Below are positions 7,835 through 13,802 of a DNA stretch of 64,000 nt, in pieces. How positions within the stretch are numbered: the first letter of the stretch is position 1; each line of letters opens with the position of its first letter. Under the pieces are notes generated by a model. The model was not told where the DNA came from. It worked only from the letters and a program-made list of their open reading frames with translations, and did not search any database. The position numbers and the translations under genes were made by a program. The DNA comes from ZC4RG30 sp039932715. GTDB taxonomy: Bacteria; Pseudomonadota; Gammaproteobacteria; Steroidobacterales; Steroidobacteraceae. Location of the stretch: positions 1 to 64,000 of the forward strand of contig JBDTPN010000016.1 in the NCBI GenBank assembly GCA_039932715.1. The letters run 5' to 3'.

Positions 7835-8758
7835 TCAGCGCGGTCTTTCACCCGCCAGCGTGGTGCGATACATCTCGCGCCGATAGCCATCGTAATCATT
7901 GAAAGCCTGGTGCACGCACAGGCGGTTTTCCCACAGCGTGACCATGCCCGGCTCCCAGCGCAGGCGACAGGTGAATGCCGGCTGCGTCAGATGGTCGACC
8001 AGCGTCTTCAAAAGCGACGCCGACTCGTTTTCGTGCATGCCTTCGATGCCGATCGCATAAGAACTGTCCACATACAGGGCCTTTTCACCAGTGACCGGAT
8101 GCGTGCGCACCAGTGGATGCACGTTGCCACGCACCTTGCGCACGACTCCTTCTGGAAGGGCATCAGCCGCACGCGTGGCTGCCAGTTTGCCGATGGGGCT
8201 GTCGCGCTGTTCAGCGTTGACCTGGGCAGATGCCAGCACATCGCGCAGTGAAAAATGCACCTTCAACTCGCGTATGGTTTCGCGCATGCGGTCGCTGAGC
8301 ATGGCGTAGGCCAGTGCCGAGTTGGCCCACATTGTGTCGCCACCATAGGGCGGCGTTTCCACCGAGCGCAACATGGTTATCGACGGCGGCTCATCGAGGA
8401 ACGGTGAGTCGGTGTGCCACCCCGAGCCAAACACATGCGCCGAACGATCATCGGCTTCCTTGATCAGCGGCTGCACCTCGAGATACCCAGGCATGCCATC
8501 AGTGTATGCGTCTTCAGCGAACGGCCCGAACAGTGCACTGAAGGCGTGCTGCTCGGCATGGCCAACCTTCTGGCCCTTGAAATAAATCATCTTGTGCCGG
8601 AACAGCGCGTGCCTGATCTCCTGGAACTGGGCATCGCCAACGCGGGCGATGTCCACGCCGCGGATCTCGGCGCCCATGGCAGAGGCCAGCGGCAACGCTT
8701 CGATGTGCTGGTAGTTGCTGGCGTGGTTATCGAACTTGCCATGGGGGTGCAGGAACAT
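7835..8758 (-). CDS. TauD/TfdA-family 2-oxoglutarate-dependent dioxygenase
   Basis: A 307-residue Fe(II)/2-oxoglutarate oxygenase. The family couples decarboxylation of 2-oxoglutarate to hydroxylation of a substrate, often releasing sulfite from sulfonates such as taurine. The iron-binding facial triad is visible as His115-x-Asp117 (GSGWHTDSPF) and His283 (NRLCVHQAFND), with Arg298 well placed for the 2-oxoglutarate carboxylate. The substrate cannot be told: there is no tauABC transporter nearby, so taurine is only one possibility. It stands alone, convergent to rplQ and divergent from mscL. A TACGAT hexamer lies six bases before the ATG and there is no Shine-Dalgarno. Confidence 0.85.
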   Translation of the reverse strand: MFLHPHGKFDNHASNYQHIEALPLASAMGAEIRGVDIARVGDAQFQEIRHALFRHKMIYFKGQKVGHAEQHAFSALFGPFAEDAYTDGMPGYLEVQPLIKEADDRSAHVFGSGWHTDSPFLDEPPSITMLRSVETPPYGGDTMWANSALAYAMLSDRMRETIRELKVHFSLRDVLASAQVNAEQRDSPIGKLAATRAADALPEGVVRKVRGNVHPLVRTHPVTGEKALYVDSSYAIGIEGMHENESASLLKTLVDHLTQPAFTCRLRWEPGMVTLWENRLCVHQAFNDYDGYRREMYRTTLAGERPR

Positions 8759-8764
8759 GCATCA

Positions 8765-8770
8765 ATCGTA
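8765..8770 (-). promoter_or_regulatory. -10-like hexamer before the dioxygenase start
   Basis: TACGAT reads on the minus strand and ends six bases before the ATG at 8758. The predicted transcription start would fall on or next to the start codon. No good -35 is seen. Confidence 0.35.
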
Positions 8771-8836
8771 CGCGGCTTGCAGTCGCGGGCGCCAGTGGCA
8801 TAGCCTGCGTCACCTCATATCAGAAGGGAGATCGCC

Positions 8837-9226
8837 ATGAGCCTGGCTTCGGAATTCAAACAATTCGCCATGAAGGGAAATGTCGTCGACCTGGCAGTCG
8901 GCGTCATCATCGGCGCGGCCTTCGGCAAGATCATCTCCAGCCTGGTCGAAAACCTCATCATGCCGCCCCTCGGCATGGCATTGAAGGGCGTCAACTTTTC
9001 CGACCTGGCGGTAAACCTCAACCGGTCGGCGGATGGAATGCCAGTGCTGCTCAAATACGGCGCCTTCCTGCAGACGGTGCTGGACTTTGTCATCATCGCC
9101 ATCTGCCTGTTCATCGCCATCAAGGGCATCAATCGGCTCAAGGCACCGGAAGCACCCGCAGTAGCGCCGCCGCCACCGCGCAGCGAAGTGCTGCTCGAAG
9201 AGATCCGCGACCTGCTCAAAAAATAG
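8837..9226 (+). CDS. mscL: Large-conductance mechanosensitive channel MscL
   Basis: MscL opens under membrane tension during osmotic downshock to release solutes. The 129-residue protein has the N-terminal amphipathic helix and TM1 (FKQFAMKGNVVDLAVGVIIG), a periplasmic loop, TM2 (VLDFVIIAICLFIAIKGI) and a charged C-terminal helix (EVLLEEIRDLLKK). A GAAGGGAG ribosome-binding site precedes the ATG. It is monocistronic, ending seven bases before the convergent pepQ stop. Confidence 0.97.
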   Translation: MSLASEFKQFAMKGNVVDLAVGVIIGAAFGKIISSLVENLIMPPLGMALKGVNFSDLAVNLNRSADGMPVLLKYGAFLQTVLDFVIIAICLFIAIKGINRLKAPEAPAVAPPPPRSEVLLEEIRDLLKK

Positions 9227-9233
9227 CGAGGTT

Positions 9234-10562
9234 TCAGCGCGCGGCGGATGCGAAAGCCGCGCGCGTGAGGTTGTCGTGACCGGTGGCGGTGACCAGCACG
9301 TCATCCTCAATGCGGATGCCGCCACAGGGCCGCAGCGCATCAATCAATGACCAGTCAACATGCGGCGCATGCGCGCCCGCGCGCAGCTGCTGCAGCAGAC
9401 TGTCGATGAAATAAATGCCGGGCTCCACCGTCACCATCATTGCGGTTTCCAGCAGGCGCGTCAGGCGCAGCGACGCGTGACCGGTGGGTCGCGCGATGGG
9501 CGGCGACTGCGCGCCTGCACGAAAACCCCCCACGTCATGTACCTGCAACCCCAGCAGATGTCCCAGGCCATGCGGCAGAAATATCGATGAAATCCCCATC
9601 GCCACGGCATCCTCGCCTGATATGCGCAGCACACCCGCATCGCGCAGCAGCCGCGAGACCAGCAAGTGGGCAGCCAGATGCAATTCGCGCCAGTCAACGC
9701 CGGGCGCGACGCGCGCGCACAACTCCTGCTGCAGCGCATGCATCCCTTCAATCAGCGACGCGAACAGCCCGGGAGTCGCGGCGTGCGTGCGGGTGATGTC
9801 GCTGGCATAGCCGCGACAACTGGCGCCCGCATCAATCAGCAGTGAATGGTGCTGCGCGGGCGCATCCGCAGATTGCAGCTGGTAGTGCAGCGTGGCCGCG
9901 TTTTCATTGAGCCCAACGATGTTGCCGTAAGGCAGGCCGGACTCCGATTGCCTGCTGGCACCCAGGAATGCCAGGTGGATGGCCAGTTCGCTGGCGCCGT
10001 CGCGAAACGCTTTTTCAGCAGCCAGGTGCCCGGCCACGCCCAACCGCGTGGCTTCCCTCATGCAACTCACCTCGTACGCCGACTTCCTGCACCGTAGTTG
10101 CTCGAGGTGGAGCAACACCTGGGATGGGTTATGACTCCAGCTGGCATGCGGCGGCGCGGGTTCGCCTATCCAGCAAACCCGTTCGGCGGCGCCGGGGAGG
10201 GCATCCAGCGCTGAGCTGGCATCGGGCAGGGCCCTGATCTCTAACTCACTGGTCCAGGGTTCCACGGGAACCACAGGTGGCGCATGCCAATAGTCCACTG
10301 GAGATACAAAATATAAGATTGGACGCTTATTGTTTCTCAGAAGGATCAAACTTCCCGGGGCGTGCAATACCGGCGCCAGCCAGGAAAACCATGGATTGAC
10401 CTTGTAGGGATAGGGCTGATCGTCCAGAAAGGCAAAGCGCTCGAGTCCGGCGTGAATCACCACGGACTCAGCGCCAGTCGCCTGCGCGGCGTCGTTTACG
10501 CCACCCAGCACCCGCTGCAGGTGCGACTTGAATTGGCTGTCGAGCGGAAGTGAAAGCGTCAT
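9234..10562 (-). CDS. pepQ: Xaa-Pro dipeptidase PepQ (M24 family)
   Basis: PepQ hydrolyses X-Pro dipeptides in the cytoplasm. Two metal ions are held by the pita-bread fold. Ligand motifs are visible: the two Asp in LLIDAGASCRGYASDITRTH, His in LPHGLGHLLGLQVHDVGG, and Glu in TVEPGIYF and IRIEDD. The N-terminal domain matches enteric PepQ closely (FLDDQPYPYKVNPWFSWLAP, VDYWH). I start at the ATG at 10562, giving 442 residues, the family length. The frame opens 24 codons earlier but that part has no family match. Confidence 0.93.
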   Translation of the reverse strand: MTLSLPLDSQFKSHLQRVLGGVNDAAQATGAESVVIHAGLERFAFLDDQPYPYKVNPWFSWLAPVLHAPGSLILLRNNKRPILYFVSPVDYWHAPPVVPVEPWTSELEIRALPDASSALDALPGAAERVCWIGEPAPPHASWSHNPSQVLLHLEQLRCRKSAYEVSCMREATRLGVAGHLAAEKAFRDGASELAIHLAFLGASRQSESGLPYGNIVGLNENAATLHYQLQSADAPAQHHSLLIDAGASCRGYASDITRTHAATPGLFASLIEGMHALQQELCARVAPGVDWRELHLAAHLLVSRLLRDAGVLRISGEDAVAMGISSIFLPHGLGHLLGLQVHDVGGFRAGAQSPPIARPTGHASLRLTRLLETAMMVTVEPGIYFIDSLLQQLRAGAHAPHVDWSLIDALRPCGGIRIEDDVLVTATGHDNLTRAAFASAAR

Positions 10563-10668
10563 TTGCGTATCAATATGCCTGTGCACTGGATTGTGCCAGT
10601 CAGCGAAGGCTGGTGCGAACATCACTGTCGGCAAACAGCGACGTCAAGCAAGTGGTCGACAGATTGTC

Positions 10669-10696
10669 TTGAACGCAGTCACAAGTCCGTTAGAAT
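10669..10696 (+). promoter_or_regulatory. Sigma-70-type promoter upstream of the Ala-rich lipoprotein
   Basis: -35 TTGAAC (10669-10674), a 16-base spacer, and -10 TAGAAT (10691-10696). The predicted transcription start is near 10703, which places an intrinsic terminator only about 18 bases into the transcript. Confidence 0.65.
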
Positions 10697-10720
10697 CCTG
10701 CCAGAGACGCGGTGAACAGG

Positions 10721-10741
10721 GGGCACTTCGGTGCCCTTTTT
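10721..10741 (+). terminator. Promoter-proximal terminator with UUCG tetraloop
   Basis: Stem GGGCAC (10721-10726), loop TTCG, stem GTGCCC (10731-10736), then a run of five T. It sits between the promoter at 10669-10696 and the lipoprotein start at 10793, so it either ends a transcript of about 38 nt or attenuates the gene. Confidence 0.7.
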
Positions 10742-10792
10742 CATGGTGTCTTGGGTCTCTTACGTCTTTCCACTCTCTTGGGGTATCTCTCG

Positions 10793-11068
10793 ATGAACAT
10801 GAAACTTGCTATCAGTGCCGTCGCCATTGCGCTGGCCCTGGCTGCTTGCGCGAAGAAGGAAGCCGCGCCGGCCGTTGAGGCTGCTGCTACTGCCACCTCG
10901 GAAGCTGCCGCTGCGACCAATGCTGCTGCCGCTGCCACCACCGAAGCCGCTGGTGCTGCGACCGATGCCGCTGCAACTGCGACTGACGCCGCTGCAACTG
11001 CGACCAATGCCGCTGCTACTGCAACGGATGCCGCCGCTGCTGCCGCTGCTCCGGCCGCTGCCAAGTAA
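10793..11068 (+). CDS. Small alanine-rich heptad-repeat lipoprotein (Lpp-like candidate)
   Basis: A 91-residue predicted lipoprotein. Residues 1-18 form a signal peptide ending in the lipobox LALAAC, so Cys19 would be acylated. The mature 73 residues are almost all Ala and Thr with a polar residue (Glu/Asp/Asn) at positions 51, 58, 65, 72 and 79, an exact seven-residue period. The protein ends in a C-terminal Lys (PAAAK). Small size, heptad period and terminal Lys recall Braun-type murein lipoproteins such as Lpp and OprI, but there is no sequence match I can claim. I start at the ATG at 10793; an in-frame GTG at 10712 would add 27 residues before the signal peptide and run through the terminator hairpin. 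Confidence 0.75.
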   Translation: MNMKLAISAVAIALALAACAKKEAAPAVEAAATATSEAAAATNAAAAATTEAAGAATDAAATATDAAATATNAAATATDAAAAAAAPAAAK

Positions 11069-11113
11069 AGGGATTTTATTGGCAATCGCCTGGCGTCGCG
11101 CCGGGTGAGACGA

Positions 11114-11150
11114 AGCCCGGCAAGGCGCACAGCCTTTCCGGGCTTTTTTT
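11114..11150 (+). terminator. Strong intrinsic terminator after the lipoprotein
   Basis: Long hairpin: AGCCCGG (11114-11120) pairs with CCGGGCT (11138-11144), extended inside by AAGGC/GCCTT, followed by a T run to 11150. It separates the lipoprotein unit from the GNAT gene. Confidence 0.9.
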
Positions 11151-11171
11151 GTTCAGGGAATTGAACCTACG

Positions 11172-11684
11172 ATGGCTGTGAGCCTGCGAGATGCGCGTGA
11201 ACACCGTAGCGACCGGGTGTGGATCGAGCGCGTGTATCGCGACTACCTTGATGATCTGGGATTGCTCAATACCGGCGTATTCCCTGCGCTTGGCGAGATC
11301 GGGCACCGCGAGCCCGATCTATTGCAACACTGGTACGGCGATCCCGGTGCACACCTGCTGACCATTCTCGAATCCATGAACCCTGCCGGCTTTGCACTGG
11401 TCACGCGACAGACCCATGCCGCGCGCAGCTCGGATTACCGCATGGCGGATTTCTTTATCGCGCGCGAATCGCGTCGCCGTGGCGTGGGCCAGGCAGCAGT
11501 GCGATTGATCCTCGACCGGTTCGCCGGCCGCTGGGAAGTCGTCGAGTATTCACGCAACCCCGCGGCTGTGGGGTTCTGGCGCAACGTGATTACCGGTTAC
11601 ACCAGGGGCAATTACCAGGAGCGCGTGGCCAACGGGGAAGTACGGCAGACGTTTCAATCGGGGCGCGTGGTTCCCGCTGCCTGA
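11172..11684 (+). CDS. GNAT-family N-acetyltransferase
   Basis: A 170-residue protein with a GNAT fold. The acetyl-CoA binding motif A is visible as ESRRRGVGQAAVRLILDRF (R-x-x-G-x-G/A). It is followed by NPAAVGFWRNVI, matching the usual motif B region. The substrate is unknown. It follows the lipoprotein terminator and is convergent with the TIR gene. Confidence 0.85.
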   Translation: MAVSLRDAREHRSDRVWIERVYRDYLDDLGLLNTGVFPALGEIGHREPDLLQHWYGDPGAHLLTILESMNPAGFALVTRQTHAARSSDYRMADFFIARESRRRGVGQAAVRLILDRFAGRWEVVEYSRNPAAVGFWRNVITGYTRGNYQERVANGEVRQTFQSGRVVPAA

Positions 11685-11689
11685 TAAGC

Positions 11690-11710
11690 CGAGTGCGTTA
11701 GTTGCACTCG
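11690..11710. other. Hairpin between convergent genes
   Basis: Perfect seven-base stem CGAGTGC (11690-11696) with GCACTCG (11704-11710) and a seven-base loop, spanning the stop codon of the TIR gene. There is no T tract, so terminator activity is uncertain. Confidence 0.4.
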
Positions 11711-13755
11711 AAATCGGTCTCGCCGACGGGATGGCAAATATCACCCCAGCCTGTCTTGCGCCAGAAATTCTCCAGTCCCATTTCCCGCATCAGATCCTTG
11801 AACCCAGGAAGGCGGCGCACCTCTCTCATGCCCGGGCGCCATGCGGTGAACAGGACGAATTCAGGCGTCCAGTCAACATTTAGGCGCGCGCTTTTGCGCA
11901 GCGCTGCCAGCGCCGCTTCAGGATCTCCGAAATAGGCCATCCAGGATGCTAAAAAGGGCAATGTCAACGCAGTGGCCTTATCCTGTGCCGCAAGTTCACG
12001 AAGTCGCGCCCGCGCTTTTTCTGGCCGATCGAGCAAGGACTGCATTTCAGCGTTCACGTCCTCGCCGCCGGTCGCATGGACAAGTTCCGCCACTCGTGCG
12101 TCGAGCAATTTGCGGTTGCCAGTTGCCATCGCGGTAAGCATTGCGCCATTAAGCAGATAGAAATCCGCGCCACCTATTTTTTTCCCGCGATCGAATTCCG
12201 CGAGAGCAGCCTGCAGGTCGCCCGAGTTGGCATAGGCTTCTCCAAGCGACACGGCAATCCCCACATTGAGTGGATCCCTGGATTTTCTCTGCTCGAGCAA
12301 CCGGATTATCTCCTTGAACCGACCGTGAAGGACGTTAAAGTCCGCTCCCTCCACAGTCATGCCTACGGCTGCAGCACTGGCTTGCGCTACCTTGAATTGG
12401 GCTTCAGCCGATATCAGGTCACGCTCGCGCAAGCTGCGCGTGGCTTGTAGGGAGCGCAGAAAATAGGCGTCTGGTGTCAGCTGCTGGACTCTTTGCAGCG
12501 CGGCATTCGAGCGCTCGATCATTCGGGCGTGGGGTTCTTCCGGCAAGACAATCCCCGTTGCGTTGCTGCCATACGCCGTAGAAAGCGCAGCCCAACCCTG
12601 AGCAAATTCGGGATCCAGTTTCACTGCCCGCTCCAACGACTGCAGTCCTCGACGGGTGTCCTCAGCAGTGAATCGCCTGATCTGCGACTGCCCTGTCAGA
12701 AAGGCCTCATAAGCCTCCACATTGCGGGTCATCCCCGGCAGATGCGACAGCTCACCCACACCCAGCGCCACCTGCAAGGAGTCGGCCACTGACTTTGCGA
12801 TGTCTTCTTGAACTGCAAAGATGTCCGCGAATGGCCGGTCGTAGGTCTTGGACCAGAGTTGAAAACCCGTGCTGGCATTGATCAGCTGGGCCGTAATACG
12901 CAGCTGGTTTCCATCTTTGCGTACGCTGCCCTCCAGCAGGTGGGCCACCTTCAATGCGCGGCCTATCTCCTGTATGTTTTCCTTGCGTCCCTTGAAATAA
13001 AACGACGAAGTCCGCGCAGTCACCTTTAGGTCCTGGATCCGCGCCAGCGAATTCAGGATTTCCTCGGTCAGGCCATCGGCGAAATATTCCTGATCCTTGC
13101 TCTGACTCATGTCGCTGAAGGGCAGTACTGCAATGGATGCGTCGGCCGAGGTGGCGAGTTTGGCAACGGCGATCGTCGCCTCGCGTTGATGGAAATACCA
13201 AAATAGGCCCGCTGCCAGAAGAACTGCAGCGAACACGACAGTCCAGACGACCGCAACATGAGGGAGCGAGCGCGAAGCCCCGGTGGCAATTGAAACAGGC
13301 ACAGCTGGGGCTACGGCAAACTGAAGCGGTACGGACTTGCCCACTGAGCGCCGCAATCCATCGATGAAGGTCCGCCACGGCACAGCGGCGGCATCTCCGT
13401 TCCAGCCCGACAGATCCGCCGTGTGGGTCAGTTCGAACATAATCGGCCGGTCACACGGTTCGATCATCACTGGCACCAGCGTGCCGAGCCGATCAGCCTG
13501 GGTGGCCTCAGCGCGGACCCACCTGGAATCTACGGCTCTTTCCGACCAGAGAACGACGACGGCTTTAGCTTCCTTCAGCGCCTGTTCGGTGACCTTGTCA
13601 AAGGAGTCGCCGGCATCAAGCGCCTGATCCCACCAGACATTGAAACCCTCGCGATTCAGGCCTTCAGCAAACCGACGAGCGGTGGCCTGATCTTCGCGGC
13701 TGTAAGAGAGAAAGACGTCCGGCAATTGCGTAACCGCTCCAAGTCGAGTCCTCAC
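11698..13755 (-). CDS. TIR domain - TM - TolB-like domain - TPR protein (paralogue 1)
   Basis: A 685-residue protein. Residues 12-138 are a TIR domain (DVFLSYSRED, then DSRWVRAEA). Glu83 lies where TIR NADases carry their catalytic Glu. Residues 167-188 are a transmembrane helix. About 207-330 is the TolB-like domain found in cyclase-TPR proteins (SIAVLPFSDMSQSKDQEYFA, ADGLTEEILNSLARI, AHLLEGSVRKDGNQLRI). The rest is TPR-like repeats, ending in a signature LPGFKDLMREMGLENFW that is shared with the paralogue at 49471-51513. In the better-known relatives the N-terminal module is an adenylate cyclase or a winged-helix domain; here it is TIR. Start is GTG at 13755, 47 bases after the uvrA stop on the same strand. 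Function is unknown: NAD-cleaving signalling, defence or assembly are inferences. Confidence 0.85.
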   Translation of the reverse strand: MRTRLGAVTQLPDVFLSYSREDQATARRFAEGLNREGFNVWWDQALDAGDSFDKVTEQALKEAKAVVVLWSERAVDSRWVRAEATQADRLGTLVPVMIEPCDRPIMFELTHTADLSGWNGDAAAVPWRTFIDGLRRSVGKSVPLQFAVAPAVPVSIATGASRSLPHVAVVWTVVFAAVLLAAGLFWYFHQREATIAVAKLATSADASIAVLPFSDMSQSKDQEYFADGLTEEILNSLARIQDLKVTARTSSFYFKGRKENIQEIGRALKVAHLLEGSVRKDGNQLRITAQLINASTGFQLWSKTYDRPFADIFAVQEDIAKSVADSLQVALGVGELSHLPGMTRNVEAYEAFLTGQSQIRRFTAEDTRRGLQSLERAVKLDPEFAQGWAALSTAYGSNATGIVLPEEPHARMIERSNAALQRVQQLTPDAYFLRSLQATRSLRERDLISAEAQFKVAQASAAAVGMTVEGADFNVLHGRFKEIIRLLEQRKSRDPLNVGIAVSLGEAYANSGDLQAALAEFDRGKKIGGADFYLLNGAMLTAMATGNRKLLDARVAELVHATGGEDVNAEMQSLLDRPEKARARLRELAAQDKATALTLPFLASWMAYFGDPEAALAALRKSARLNVDWTPEFVLFTAWRPGMREVRRLPGFKDLMREMGLENFWRKTGWGDICHPVGETDFECN

Positions 13756-13802
13756 GCCAACGCGGAATCATGCCACACAATCGGGGATTCGATTTCGGCG
13801 CG

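Noticed and set aside
7551..7902. Small frames over the rplQ end and terminator
   Set aside because: They run through the terminator hairpin and have arginine-rich, low-complexity products typical of out-of-frame reading.
7835..8758. Taurine-utilisation locus
   Set aside because: The dioxygenase stands alone with no tauABC transporter or regulator, so a specific substrate cannot be claimed.
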